From: Fistularia commersonii
Taxonomy: Eukaryota > Chordata > Actinopteri > Syngnathiformes > Fistulariidae
Assembly (NCBI GenBank): GCA_037954325.1
Contig: JBBMNZ010000028.1
Coordinates: 11,019,501-11,083,500 of the forward strand
Length of the DNA: 64,000 nt
Direction: 5' to 3'
Shown: positions 27,672-40,400 of the stretch, in pieces
Numbering within the stretch: the first letter of the stretch is position 1
Layout: every line of letters begins with the position of its first letter
Notes under the pieces: generated by a model
What the model was told of the DNA's origin: nothing
Databases searched by the model: none
The model's input: only the letters and a program-made list of their open reading frames with translations
Translations under genes and position numbers: made by a program

Positions 27672-27805
27672 CTCTATATGTGGCCCTGTGATGGCTGGCG
27701 ACGGGTCTAGTCTCTCACCCAACGATAGCTGGGAGAGACTCCAATCCCCCAAAAACCTTAAGTGCAGGATAAGCAGTATAAGTAGTGAATCAATGAATGA
27801 TTTCA
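27672..27805 (+). repeat. Fish SINE/L2-type repeat 3' part
   Basis: The sequence ggccctgtgatggctggcga, cgggtctagtctctcaccc and aggataagcagtataagtag, then gaatcaatgaatga, is the same repeat end as at 41400-41500. It directly abuts the LINE leader fragment at 27813. Confidence 0.68.
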
Positions 27806-27812
27806 AATGATT

Positions 27813-28055
27813 AAACCCCGGGCCTGGCTTCTGGGGGCGACCCCTGGTGACCCACATCCAGGTAAGGGAAAACTGGGTCCAATGATTGTCTTCTTCATGG
27901 GGGTCTTCTGAGCCACAGTTTGTCTGGTCCCTCACATGGGACCTGTTTGCCTTCAGTGACCCTTTCAGGGGCTTAAAACCCCCGAAAACATACCTTCAGG
28001 ATCACTGGGACGCACAAACCCCTCCACCACGGTAAGGTGGCAGCTCACAGACGGG
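27813..28055 (-). mobile_element. LINE 5' leader fragment, second copy
   Basis: This segment matches 50897-51145 over its whole length: both contain ggaaactgggtccaatgatt, gtcttcttcatggg, ggatcactgggac and ccaccacg. At 51 kb the same sequence is the 5' part of the minus-strand LINE, so this is the isolated leader of the same family in the same orientation. No reverse transcriptase follows. Confidence 0.75.
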
Positions 28056-28116
28056 AGTACATGGACTAATGGATGTCAAAGTGCAATGTCAAGTACATGG
28101 ACTAATGGATGTCAAA

Positions 28117-28664
28117 ATATTTCCATCTAATTATTTGATTCGAAGTGACAAAGGGAACGGGTAGTGCCAAAGCTAGTTCATACTTTTAAATGTAAAGTGT
28201 CACATAGTACTTTGTCAATATTGTAAAAAGCATTAACGTAATCAACATTAGCAAGAAGGCCTTGTGAGCTTTTACTCAGATTTTTTTAATAATGGTAATG
28301 AGGGGAACTGATGAAATTAGTTTTCATTTTTTTTTTTCTTCATTTTCTTTAATTGTTTTGGTACTTCTAAGGCCTCCGATCAAATATGCCTTGCTTGTCG
28401 TGACAATATAAATCTTTCCTCTCACTTGACTCTTTGCTACTTTGCTATTTATATTATGTTCATTTGTTATTTATGCATTTTCGTGCTTTTAAAGAGAGCT
28501 CCTCTTAAACCACACAGCCCACATTTCATCATTGTGCTTTCCTTCATTGGCTCAGGGATTGATGATATGCAAAACATGCAAGTCTAAGATATGAAAAGAG
28601 TTGATTTGTAATGAAGGCCATAATACAATGACACAGAGTTGTTCATTGTTTGTGTGTGCGCGCG

Positions 28665-28697
<33 letters not shown>

Positions 28698-31686
28698 ACC
28701 TAATTGAATTGACAAAGGTGTGGAGTATGTCAAAGCTTGCTGTCTGTTCTTATTGTCAAAGATAGATATCATCATCAGGTTTGTTTGTGTGTGCGTGTGC
28801 GTGTGCGTGTGCGTGTGCGTGTGTGTGTGTGTGTGTTAGTGGTGCAGTCATTTTTCACAGCTTACTGTATTTGTCAGACAGCACCCTCCTAAGCCATAAA
28901 AATGTTTTTTAGGGTTGGGAAATTTGGATTTACAATTTTTTTTCTTCTTTTCCATTGCTAAAACTGAAATATGTGAAGTTACATGTATGTGTCCATGCAA
29001 AGCTGCTGTAGCACACGGCTGTCAGGCTGAATGCAAGCAGTCTTTAAGAGCAGCTGCTAAATGCTTATTTTAGATGCAGCTCACAGCATTAAACATTAAC
29101 ATCTTTGGGTACAGCAGCTGAATTTACTGAACAAGTCATTTTAATCATTTATCTGTTTGTGTATGCATTTATTTTTTTATGTATTTATTTATTCATTTAT
29201 ATTTCTAGACTGCATTCCATGTTTTAGGTCATAACTCAGGTTTATATATGAAGATGGAAAGCAGGAGACAGTTCGATCGCCAGAATAAAATGTAAATTTC
29301 TGTTAGCGGCATTTAGGTGTAATGTCACATTACGGATAAAATTGCTGATCTCTTTTTCTGAAGCAAGGAGTACATGTCATGAAAAACACCATCACAGGGT
29401 TATTGTGATCCTAGTTTATGTTCCATGAAAGTTTATATAGGCATTGTGTTGGGATGATGAATCAGCGTCACACACAAACAGACAAAAGCATGTATGTGGA
29501 AACGGTTGTAAGAGCAAACAACTTGTTTTTTTGAACCAAGACAGGATGCTATCTTACACTCAGCAAGTGTACCTCAATCATGTCAAGGCTGAAGTGCTTG
29601 ATACAACATAAAGGATTATTTTTCAAGAAAAAAATGTATAAACTATGTTATGGTTTGCTACTAACATACAGTTCTTAAACAGTCATTGGCTTGTACATAT
29701 CTCCATTCTTTCAGTGCCATATTTTACTAACAGGATTGAGAAACTTGCAATATTTGGGAGTGCCCAGAGACTTTCTCCTGCATGATGAAGTATAGTTTCA
29801 TTTTATCTTTATTAAATTGCTTTTGAAAGGCTTTTGAATACAGAATGCAGCCTCTCTATCACCCCATAAATCAGATCTGCTCCTTCTTTTCTTTTCTTTT
29901 CTTTTTTTGCTTTTACACAAAATATTATGTCACAAAATTCCCATTCAGATTTATTTTTCAAATCATTTCTTGCACATTTGTTGGGAATTTGTCATTCTCA
30001 GTTTTAATTCGTGAAGGATTTCATTATTAGATTTCTGGTAAAGGGTGTTAGTAAATGTAGAAGTATGGCTCAGGTAGAATTCAACTTTTTATTACTATTT
30101 TTTTTTTTTTATTAATGGCAATTATTTTGATGAATTCTTATACCTTAAATTGTGTTGATACTCTCACTTTAGTCATAGTCACGGAGTTACTTTTAATGAA
30201 TGAACTGCTGCTTCAGATTGATTCATGTCAATTATCTGTATTTAGCTACATATAAAGTATCATACCTTGTTTGGAAGGATTGAGCCTATTCCAACAAATA
30301 TATAAAAATAATTTCTCTTTTGAATATAGACAATCCATTGGTGACTAACAATAAATAATAATAAACTGGTATTCTTTGGGAGTTAGACAAACCTTTATAG
30401 CTTGAGGCTCCCATCAAGACGCAGAGACTCAAAGGAAAGCCAGCCTCACTAGAAATGAAGGTTGACAAAGATCTGGTTTTATGCAAATTAATTCTAATCC
30501 AACAAAAGCAACTTATCAGTTGCAGGGCAGCAACAAAATTTTTGAAAATCATGCCTAGGAACAGAATAACATTTAATTGTTGCTGTCTTTCTGTTGCTTT
30601 CTTTTGTTACATGTTGTGGCTCACAGGGAATTGAAAAATAGTGAATGCGATGAAGATATTTGCAAACGGGCTTATTTTATCTTAATGTTGTAAAAAAAAG
30701 TGTAAAAAGAGAAATAGGATGTAGTTCATAGCTCCAGCTGCCTTGTTTGGTCATAAAGTATGCAATCAAATGTATTCTTGTAATCAAATGCTCTGAATCG
30801 TGTTATTAGATTGTGGCATTAACAATGATGAGAATGAACTGTTCTAAACAAGAAGTGTTTACAGCTATTCGAGAGATAAAGTATTATTACTTCCAACATA
30901 GAAATTAAAATTCAAAATTTACACAAAAGTTGTCATGTAGGAATGTTTGTTTCATTTCAATTATCATAAGTACAAGATTTTGCATTTTGAAACAAATGCT
31001 AAGTTTATAATTATTCACTGAAAATATCTGCTAATATGGTCCCTACTGACCGTGCTCAAGAGAAATTAACCATACTTTATCATAACACAGCACTATTCAT
31101 ATTTAGTAAAACAATTTTATTGTTCTTCTTGTTTAAAGGTTCTTTTGTGAGTGTCTGAGACCCTGGTATAAATTAAGTTCTGGGTTTAAAAATTCATTGT
31201 GTTGCAGTTGTTCCAGTTGATCAGAATGTCAAGACAGATGTCAAGACTGACTGAAATAAAAAGTTAAAATAAAGGGTAAATTGCAGAGATGAAAACACTG
31301 TTGTTCTTTTGTTTGCCTTGTACCTGCAGAGAGCCCAGACTAAAACACATAGTCTGCATTTAACCTGCAATAATTCAGCCGTTGTACGCGCAATGTAATT
31401 ACAGTAAAATAGAGCACAAAATCATTGAAAATGAACCCTTTTGCAAGCACTTTCGGAAATCAAATTAAGCTATTAGCTGGGATGCAGAGGAGACGGAAAG
31501 ATTTCCTTCATTTGCATCAATGTTAATGCATGACAGTGGGCTTCTTCAAGTATACTGAAACACCATTTCATTGAACATCAGCCTGAAGCTAATTTTCATT
31601 TTACTGTTTTTCTTGACTCAATAAGTTCTCAAATGGGGTGAATCTCAAGACCCAAAGTATTTTGGGATTTCAATTTTGGGATTCAG
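28117..31686. other. Gene-poor DNA, possible conserved non-coding element near 31.3-31.6 kb
   Basis: 28980-29130 and 31320-31620 look non-repetitive and balanced in base use, unlike their surroundings; homeodomain-like TAATT/ATTA cores occur. This is only an impression of conservation. Confidence 0.3.
28649..28838. repeat. Two TG-type tracts, the second with GTGTGC units
   Basis: TG with gcgcgcgc at 28649-28695, then gtgtgcgtgtgcgtgtgc repeated at 28783-28837. Confidence 0.93.
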
Positions 31687-31926
31687 CCGGGGAGCTCAGT
31701 TGGTAGAGTGGGCGTCCCTCCAATCTGAAGGCTGGTTGTTCGATCCTCCTCTTGCCTGCATGCCAAAGTGTCCTTGTGCAAGTCACTGAACCCCAGGTTG
31801 CTCATGATGGCCCTGTTTACCGGCCTGCATGGCAGATCTGCCGCCATCAGAATGGGTGAAAGCAATAGCGAAAGCGCAAAGCACTTTAAAATTCTAAGAC
31901 ATGACAGCACTATATACGTTGAGACC
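31687..31926 (+). repeat. tRNA-derived SINE, left part (split by an RTE insertion)
   Basis: The head reads GGGAGCTCAGTTGGTAGAGT, an A-box like that of a tRNA gene, and GGTTGTTCGATCC is the B-box. The body (cctgcatgccaaagtgtcc, tgaaccccaggttgctc, ctgccgccatcag, gcaaagcactttaaaa) matches a SINE common in teleosts. It is broken at 31926 and resumes at 32397 (atttaccac), after a 452-base RTE tail. It is not a functional tRNA gene, because the body continues past the tRNA-like part. Confidence 0.82.
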
Positions 31927-32378
31927 TCTTCTGCTCATTTCAGCTTTTCCTTTTAGGGGTCCCCACAGCGAATCAACTTTCTCCATCTACCCTATTCTCT
32001 GTATCCTCCTCTCTCACACCAAGTTCCTTCATGTTCTCTCTCACAACATCCATGAAGCTTCTCTTTGGTCTTCCTCTAGACCTCCTGCCTGGCAGCTCCA
32101 ATTCCAGCATCCGTCTACCAATATATTCACTATCTTACCTCTGTACATGACCGAACCATCTCAGTCTGGCTTCTCAGACCTTCTGTCCAAAACATCTAAC
32201 ATGTGGTGTTCCTCTGAGAGTCATTCCTGATGGTCACGCCCAAAGAGAACCTCAACATCTTCATCTCTGCAACCTCTAGTTCTGCCTGCTGTCTTTTCAT
32301 CATTGTAACTGTTTCTAGTCCATACAGCATCGCTGGTCTCACCACTGTCTTGTACACCTTTCCTTTCATTCTGGCTGA
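31927..32378 (-). mobile_element. RTE LINE 3' end inserted in a tRNA-SINE
   Basis: On the minus strand this encodes the end of the RTE protein: SARMKGKVYKTVVRPAMLYG, then LEVAEMKMLRFSLGVTIR near 32240-32400, followed by frameshifted remains and the 3' tail (CGCTGTGGGGACCCCTAAA-type sequence on the minus strand). It is flanked by an 18-base direct repeat with one mismatch: actatatacgttgagacc at 31909-31926 and actatatacattgagacc at 32379-32396. This is a target-site duplication made when the LINE landed inside the SINE. Confidence 0.85.
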
Positions 32379-32756
32379 ACTATATACATTGAGACCATTT
32401 ACCACATAATATCTAACAGTTAAAAGACTGAACAAAAAATAAGGCTACCTGTTTCTTTAAATATCACAGACGCTTTTGATTGGAACACAAGCGCTATTTA
32501 ATATTATCAAAGCAAACTTAAAGATGTCCCTTTTCGTTGAAGGTTTGTATTTTTCACTATTTGTTAACACACTCCCAATAACCTAACAGAAGAGGGAAAA
32601 TAAATTTCTCCTCTGCACTTGAATTAGTTTTAATGGAAGTCCCAAAATAATCAAGTGTATTATGAATCGGACGATTATTTAAAACCCGTTGATTGGATAT
32701 CCGGCATACTTACTGCATTGTGAGGTCCTTTTATGGGCATTATGTAAAATATTTCA

Positions 32757-33155
32757 AAATACAGCCCCAAGAGGGCACAAGGCAGGGTTCTCCTTGAGCC
32801 AGCGCCAAGCCCTGGTTAATGCAGACAGTCGGGAAAGGCATCAGACATGAAACCCATGCCAGACTAAATATCAGAATCAAACTTATGACTGGATCGGTCA
32901 AGGCAGGGGGTTAACGACTGCCAGTGGTGAGGATAACCCGTAGGGTATGGCTGGAAATTGGGCTACTGCAGATCAAAAGAAAGAATCAAGGCATGTTTTT
33001 AGGCGGAGAGAACTGGAAAAGCAAGTCTGTGCATGTAGTGAAAGAAGACATGAAATTACTGTGAGAGACCAGGATTCAGAAGATAGGGTTAGCTGGAGGC
33101 AGATGATTCACTGTGTTGTCTCCTGAATGGAACAGCGAAAAGGAGAAGAAAAATA
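32757..33155 (+). mobile_element. Internally deleted RTE derivative (5' leader joined to 3' tail)
   Basis: The left part (32757 to about 32995: gagccagcgccaagcc, ggatcggtcaaggcagggg, ggaaattgggctactg) is the 5' leader of the fish RTE family. From about 33003 it jumps to the 3' end (gtgagagaccaggattcagaagat, atgattcactgtgttg, ggaacagcgaaaagg). The endonuclease and reverse transcriptase are absent. It could be a non-autonomous form copied in trans, or a single deletion product. Confidence 0.7.
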
Positions 33156-34023
33156 TGTTATACAATCAAAAGATAGTTTTCATTTTCTTTGCTTATTGGA
33201 ATTAAGTATCATGAGACATTGCATTGCTGTTTGCTGATTTATTTTTTTTTTGTTTTAATCCCACTGCCAATCACATACCAGAGCTTGTTCCATTTGAATT
33301 ATATTATACCAGAGTTTTTACATCTGTCACAAGAAAGATAAATTTGTTTCTACAGTGGCATTTTTCTTGTTATCTTATCTATGACAGACTGTATTACAAA
33401 GCTATCATGCTGTGTTTTGTTGCCTGATAACCTTTAAACAGATAAATCACTCCACATTAATTTCAATGTCTTTCATACTCCTTATAATACAATGAAAATA
33501 TGCTAGCGAGGGAAAGAGGGAAGTAATTAATCTCAATTAATTAATTCCCCCGCTTCCTAAAGTTCACCTGATTTGATGGCTGCTACTCTTTGGTGGATAT
33601 CAGTTACCCCTTAAAGGTTCTTCAAACAAGCATAAACATTTGATTGATTGTATTCGTGTTTATCTAGATATTTTTGTTTTCTTTATTTTTAGAAATTCCT
33701 GCCTTAACTTACAGATATTGAGAAAAAAAAAACTTAAAAAAAAAATGAACGATATGCACTATTCCTCTCAGTCGCTTGCCAAAGAAATTCAACTCTATTT
33801 TCATTTTTTGATACAAATCCGTTGTTGGTGCATTTGAGCAATTGCATTCCACAGACTTTATCATATTTGGATAATTTTTAATTGTATGTGTATTAATTCC
33901 TGCAAAAAAAAAAGAAGCGTGTCAAGAGGAAAACACACATGAACAATGGGGCACTGATGCATTGACAGTGGTTTTCTCAGATGGACTGATGTGCATTCGT
34001 GCTGATGTGCATATAATTCAAGC
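33156..34023. other. Gene-poor DNA
   Basis: AT-rich sequence with T and A runs. No gene or known repeat. Confidence 0.5.
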
Positions 34024-35340
34024 TTTAAGATTCAAAATTCAAAGTGTTTATTGTCACATGCACAGTGTAGAAACGTGTTTCCCTTTACAGTGGCAGTGCA
34101 ATAAGACATTTGAGTGCAGCTAGGTGTGCAACTCACAAAGTGCAGATGCAAGGATGAGCGCAGTTTAAGAGGGCAGTAGACTTTACATGAGCAAGAAGAA
34201 TGAGTATCAGTTGTTAAAGAGTCTGATGGCAGTCGGTAGAGCGAGTTCTTTAATCGTGTCGTTCTACATTTCACACTCCCGTACCTCCGGCTGGAGGTTC
34301 GGAGTGTGAACAGTCCATGCTGGGTGTGGGTGTGGTCCTTGGCAATGGAGGCAGCTCTTCTGTGGACTCTGTGGTGGTAGATGAAGGCAGTGGGGTTCTG
34401 GTGATCCTCTCTGTAGTCTTTACCACTCGCTGCAGGCGTCTGCGGTCCAGAGTGGTGGTGCTGCCGTACCACACAGTGATGCAGCTGGTCGGGATGCTCT
34501 CAATAATTCAGCTGTGGAAATTGCGGAGGATCTTAGGCGACATGCTACTGTTGAGCCCTCCTGACCGTCTGTGTGGTGTTGAGGGACCAGGTGAGGTCCT
34601 CGCTTATGTGGACTCTCAAGTATTTGAAGCTGCTCACCTTCTCAACGTCAAGACCTTGGCGGAACAGGAGGTCTCCTCTCCTTCCTTATGTTCACTATCA
34701 TTTCCTTGGTCTTGTCCGTGTTGAGGGTGAAGTTGTTGTCCTCACATCACTTCACCAGACTGGCCCCCTCCATCCTGTAGACAGTGATGCATCCTATCAC
34801 CGCGGTGTCGTCTGCAAACTTCAGGATGATGTTGTCCTCACAGGAGGCGACACAGTCGTGGTTGAACAGGGTGTAGAGGATGGGGCTGAGGACACATCCC
34901 TGAGGAGTGCCATGTCCATGATGATGCTGGCTGAGCTCCTGTTACCTATCCTGATAGACTGGGGTCTGCCAGTCAGGAAGTCCAGGAGCCAGTCACAGAT
35001 GGTGGCGTGCAGGCCAAGGGTGGACATTTTCTGTGTGAGTTTATGGGGTATGACTGTGTTGAATGCGGAACTGTTGCCCACAAAGAGCATCCTGATGTAG
35101 AAGTCTTTATTTTCTAGGTGTAGTGGAGGGTGGTGGCTCTTGTGTCTGAGATGGACTTGTTGGGCCGGTTTGCAAATTGCAGGGGCTCGAGGGTTTCCGG
35201 GATGTTGTTCTGAATGTGGGCCAGCACCACTCTCTCGAAGCACTTCATGATGATCGGAGTGAGTGCTACAGGCCTGAAGTCATTCAGAGAGAGTCATATT
35301 TGTGGCCGTATGTGCAACAATCACACCAGTGCATCCTTCA
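34024..35340 (-). mobile_element. Rex1/CR1/L2-type LINE fragment, heavily frameshifted
   Basis: Read on the minus strand. RT blocks include RMLFVGNSSAFNTVIPHKL (a degraded FVDYSSAFNTI box), ICDWLLDFLTGRPQSIRIGN near 35000, and near the C-terminus VWYGSTTTLDRRRLQRVVKT (34400-34470) and HGLFTLRTSSRRYGSVKCRT. The frame changes repeatedly. The ORF part before the A-box (thumb-distal, endonuclease) is missing, so it is 5' truncated. The 3' end near 34024 (tttattgtcacatgcacag on the plus strand) matches the tail I know from such LINEs in fish. Confidence 0.78.
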
Positions 35341-36210
35341 GAAGTGTCAATCCTCACACTAAAGTCAATGAGAAATATGTACTCTGCATCAACAACTTTC
35401 TGAAAGAGTAGGTTAACCTTTTAAACCATATCTAACAACTTTGCATGATATCTTTTTCCCCCTCAGAAGAGATCATTACTTTATGATCAAACAAGGTCTC
35501 AAAAATGTTGAACATTAAAATCACACTATCAGTCTTTTTTTTTTCCACCATTATCTTGTTTTAAGTCAACCTAATTTTACAATAGACCCACATCTATGTG
35601 GTAATTATTATTATTTTTGATGGACAAACATGGTAGATTTTTATTTAGAGTCAAAAGGAAAGATAAAGCCATTGATACAGATATGGATAATAATAGTAAT
35701 ACTGATCATTGGCTGGCTTAGACTAAACAATGGTTATGCTGTGATCAACTCCGTTTGCAAAGGGATAGCCAATGTTTAATCTGCCTGCACTCATGTCCCC
35801 TCATTAATGCAAGATAGTCCACTTATATCTTCCCCTGAGTACTTGGGGCATCGGAAGTACCCATTGGTTGTGGCTTGATGTATGCAGTGGTCTTTCCAAG
35901 CATCCACCATTGCTATTTAATTTATGAACAGTAAAGTCCATTGCAACCGTTCTACCCCCTTCTGTCTCTATTTCACTCTTGCTCTCAATCTGTCCCTCTC
36001 TCTCCTTTTCTCTCTCACTCTTTTTACCCCCACTGCTCAAGACATGAGGTCGCCCTCATTGTGTTCAGATCTGTCTTTATCTGCTTGGTATGGCAGTTCT
36101 TCCTTGCTGCTGTCATCAAGTGCTTGCACATGAAAAAATGTTGTATATGCTTTTAAAGATTGATCTACAAGTTAAGTGTGATGAGACAACTCTGGTGTGA
36201 TTTGATGTTA
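35341..36210. other. Gene-poor DNA between a LINE and a Tc1 element
   Basis: Includes a pyrimidine-rich stretch at 35950-36030. Nothing else recognised. Confidence 0.5.
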
Positions 36211-37411
36211 CACTTTATGGCCAAAGGTATTTGCTAACCCTTCGAAATAATCCGAATTAGGTGTTACAATCACTTCTATGGCCACAGGTGTATACAATCA
36301 AGGATCGAGGCATGCAGACTGTTTTTACAAACATTTGTGAAACAATGGGTCGCTCTCAGAAGGTCAGTGAATTCCAGCGTGGAACTGATAGGATACCACC
36401 TGTACAACAAATCCAGTTGTGAATTTTCCTCGGTCCTAAATATTCCATGGAACATGTAACTCTTCGGGAGCGACAGCAACTCAGCCATGAAGTTGTAGGC
36501 CAAGTAAACTGACGGAGTAGGATCAGCGGATGCATGTAGTGCAAAGAGGTCACCAACCTTCTGCAGAGTCAATCGCTACAGACTCCAAACGGGCTTCTGC
36601 TTAGCTCAAAAACAGTGTGCAGAGAGCTTCATGGAGTGAGTTTCCATGGGTGAGCAGCTGCATCCAAGCCATACATCACCAAGTGCAATGCAATGCATTG
36701 GACGCTGGTGGTGTAAAGGACGCCGCCACTGACTCTTGAGCAGTGGAGAGGCGTTCTCTGGAGTGATGACTCGCGCTTCTCCATTTGGCAATTTGATGGA
36801 GGAGTCTGGGCTTGATAGTTGCCAGGAGAACGGTACTTGTCTGACTGCATTGTGCCAAGTGTGAAGTGTGGTGGTAGGTGGGATTATGGTGTTGGGTTAT
36901 TTCTCAGTAGCTGGGCTTGGCCCCTTAGTTCCAGAGAGAGGAACTCTAAAAGCTTCTGCATACCAAGATATTTTGGACAATTCCATGTTCCCTTTGTGGG
37001 AACAGTTTGAAACTGGCCCCTTCCTTTTCCAGCAGGGCTGGTCACTAGTACACAAAGCAAGGTCCATAAAGACATGGATGACAGAGTCTGGTGTGGATGA
37101 ACTTGACTGGCCTGCAAAGAGTCCTGACCTCAACCCGATAGATCACCTTTGGGATGAATTAGAGCTGTGACTGAGAGCCAGGCCTTCTAAACCAACATCA
37201 GTGTGTGACCCCACAAATGCACTAGAATGGTCAACAATTCCCATATACACACTCCTGAACCTTGTGGACAGCCTTCCCAGAGGAGTTAAAGCTGTTACAG
37301 CCGCAAAGGGTTGATCAACGTCATAATGAACCCTATGGATTAGGAATGGGATGTCACTTAAGTTCATGCGTGAGTCAAGGCAGGTGAGTGAATACTTTTG
37401 GCCATATAGTG
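36211..37411 (+). mobile_element. Tc1-like DNA transposon, end to end but inactive
   Basis: Imperfect terminal inverted repeats start cactttatggccaaaggtat at the left and, on the minus strand, cactatatggccaaaagtat at the right. TA lies just outside each end (36209-36210 and 37412-37413). The transposase runs on the plus strand: SDDSRFSIW near 36760, then PGERYLSDCIVPSVK, SAYQDILDNSMFPLWEQFE, and VHKARSIKTW up to ELDWPAKSPDLNPIDHLWDE. Many stops and frameshifts break the first half. The region where the family has D in QHDCAPVH reads QQGWSLVH, and the catalytic E of PIEHLW is D, so two of the three catalytic acids are altered. It is about 1.2 kb, the normal length for a Tc1 element without long terminal repeats. 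Confidence 0.88.
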
Positions 37412-40400
37412 TATGTAATTAAAATCTGACATGACATGATACTGATACTGATACTGAGACTTGGACTAATATTTGAGGTTGTGTCAAAGTTATGATTGTG
37501 GTCTGGTATTATATGGGCACAAAAGTTAGAAAAACATCTAAATTTGATTTTAAATAACCAAGATTGTACCTTTAATTGACATAGTTACAATAATAACCAC
37601 TCAAGTCAGGATTGCAGAGATCATTATCATTAGTTCATTGTTGCAAGTGAGAATTGAACAGCACTAAAATTTCCTCATTAAGTTATAATTGTGAACACCG
37701 TGTGCACTGGTACCTTTTCATGAATTCTATGTCAAATTCTCAGGGTCCAGAAAACATTTGCCATAACGAGGGTATTAGTAAAAAATATATTCTCAAATTT
37801 TAAAGTAACATATTTGTATATTGGCAATGGCAGTTGAAACAAAATAAAATGGATAGTACAATATTTTGTAATTTTCCTGTAATCGAAATGAAAAATTAGT
37901 TGGACTTGCTTTCATGTTCCCGTCTGTCAACATTACAGAGAGGGACGCTTGAGGCATAACTGAAACATGAAGCAAATGGCACTGTGTTTAATGTTAAGGT
38001 TAAAATAATATCCATCATCATGCTTTGATTCCTGTCCTGAGTGTTCTTACAACTTACAAGTTTGGATTTAAAATCTTTGAATCCTGGACTCAACAATCCC
38101 ACCAAGGTGTAATGACTATTCCTTTTGACCACACCAATTCATGTCGTCCTCTGATAGCGTAACGATATTTGAGCCTTTATGGGCACGGCCCTGTTTTTTT
38201 TTTTTTTTTTTTCTAGAACCCTGATTCCAATGTTACTAGTCCAAGTAGTGTGTTTGTGGTGTGTGTGCTTGTGTGTTTCAGCATGTGCCAGCTACCACTT
38301 TGCAATGCCAGCTGGACTGTTGCAGTGAAACCCGTAGTTGTACCATCATGCACACTTACACACAAGTTCTCTCTGGTGTGCACCCATACTGGCACAGGCA
38401 CACTCTTTCTCACACACACACACACATACACACACGCACGCACAGACATACCCACTCAAATGCACTCGGACATGCTGGCATGCTCTTGGTGTTTCATCTG
38501 TTTTGTAGGGAAGGGACAGATTTTATATCATGTAATAAGGAGGAACAGTCCGTCCAGAGGATGCCAGAAACAGCACCAAGGGAAACACACACATGTGGTG
38601 GGTCGTGTCTGGATGAAACACACTCCGAAGCTTTGCAGTACCCGCTTTCCCTAGATTACCAAGGATAGCCTGATTCCAGATTGATCAGTTGATGCATATT
38701 TTAATTTCAAATTTTTGCTTGTTTTTTAAAACTCAGCTAATTAGAAGTACTCTCCTTAGGGGGTATAAAACTGACACCAATGGTAAGTTTAAATAACAGA
38801 GTCAATTGCGCGAGGCGGAATGCACTTCTCAATACAGAAATCAACATGAATTTTGGAAATAGGGTATACTTCTGGTTGAAGCTATGGAGAGAAATAGTCA
38901 AAAAATTTAGACTTGTGCAAACTTCCTTTTGCTACCAAATAATGCTGTTTCAACCCCCCCATCTTTGTTCTCCTCTACTGAGTAGTCAATTATCACTCTT
39001 ACCATTTATTTATTTGTAGTTATTTTGTTATTTATTTTCTTTATTTTTTTTTAGTTCTTTGTTCCTCTCTATTTCTTCTTCCAGAATTGTTTCTCAAAAA
39101 CTGTTGCGTTTCTTTTCTTTATGCACTTTGCTTCCTTCTTGCATCTTTTTCTACTTCTCCCACTCATTTTCTCCTGCAGGGACGTAATGTTGTGTTACAT
39201 GTTTTCTCCATCTGTTGCATTTTCCAACTACTTAAGGCTTTGAACAAAAACACATCAGTGAACATACTGTGCACGTGGATTCATGCCATGAAATGCTCTT
39301 TGCGTTGCTTGTTAGGGTAATGATGCAAAGTAGTGAATAGTGCTGAGAGATTCTAATACAAAGTAATATTATTTGGTGAAAGAAGTTCTTGATGTTTTGT
39401 TTTTTTTTCCAAACTATAAATAAATTGTGGTTAGAATTCATTTCACTTAAACAATGACACATTGAATACAGGCCTATCTTAATCCATAGTCAAAAATATT
39501 GACAGTGCATTGATATCAGTGTGATTCTTTCCTTTATTTTATTTTATCCGCTACAATTACCTGTGGTAGAGCATGTTGTTTATATCCCAATATTGTGAAG
39601 TATTTTCTGATTATAAAATTGCTTAGCCTAACAGTTTCATGAGAATGAGAGTTCAGCTCTCAGTAAATTGCTGCTACAGCACTTGCTTTCATCCCACATG
39701 GTTAAAATGTTGTTGCTGCATGCGAGATTTCCACCAAACATGTCACTCAGGCAAGGCATACCAATGTTTCATTCAGATGGAATCCACAAGATGATAGATG
39801 GCAGACCGACAGCACAATCTGAACAGCAGAGGAAAACCAAATGTACAGTCTGTCAGAATGGCAGATGGCAAAATATAACAAGCATAGCAATTAGTTTCTA
39901 CTAAGAATGGTGAGGCTAATAAGAATGGGATAGATCTTATTATATACAAGTCTTTAGTTTATGTAAGTGAGAAGCTTTTGGTAATTTTAGGTGTTGTTGC
40001 AACAAAATGATCTTCTTGTCCTTATATCCCATGATTTAAACAAGTTTGGTCCTTGTATAATGAGGAAACAGATCTCGTCTCCATTTAGAATCCGTCTCTC
40101 TTTAGAGCAAGATTAAAATTTTGATCTTGGATTGGCAGTTTCTTCTTTTTTATTACTGTGGACAGTAGTCTACAGTAGACTCCTCTAACTTTTGAGATTT
40201 CACCCTCCTAATTGACAGCCTTTTTTGCCATTACTGTTGGATTTCATGTGAATGCAAAATAAAGCAGACATTGCTTCATCTGGTTTACCTTAAAGAAAAG
40301 TTAAATTTTGTTTTGATTACATTTCAGTTAAATTGTTTCATAACTTTTGCTTTTGCAGTACACGAGGAGCTGTTTCTTGGTTGAATGCTTCTGCTTTTGG

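Noticed and set aside
31687..31760. A functional tRNA gene
   Set aside because: A-box and B-box are present, but the sequence continues into a SINE body and the cloverleaf is degraded.
34317..35100. Plus-strand frames of 135 and 175 codons
   Set aside because: Shadows of the minus-strand LINE; the minus strand carries the RT motifs.
38250..38668. Plus-strand frames of 134-135 codons
   Set aside because: Cross a CA-rich stretch, two frames equally open, no family.
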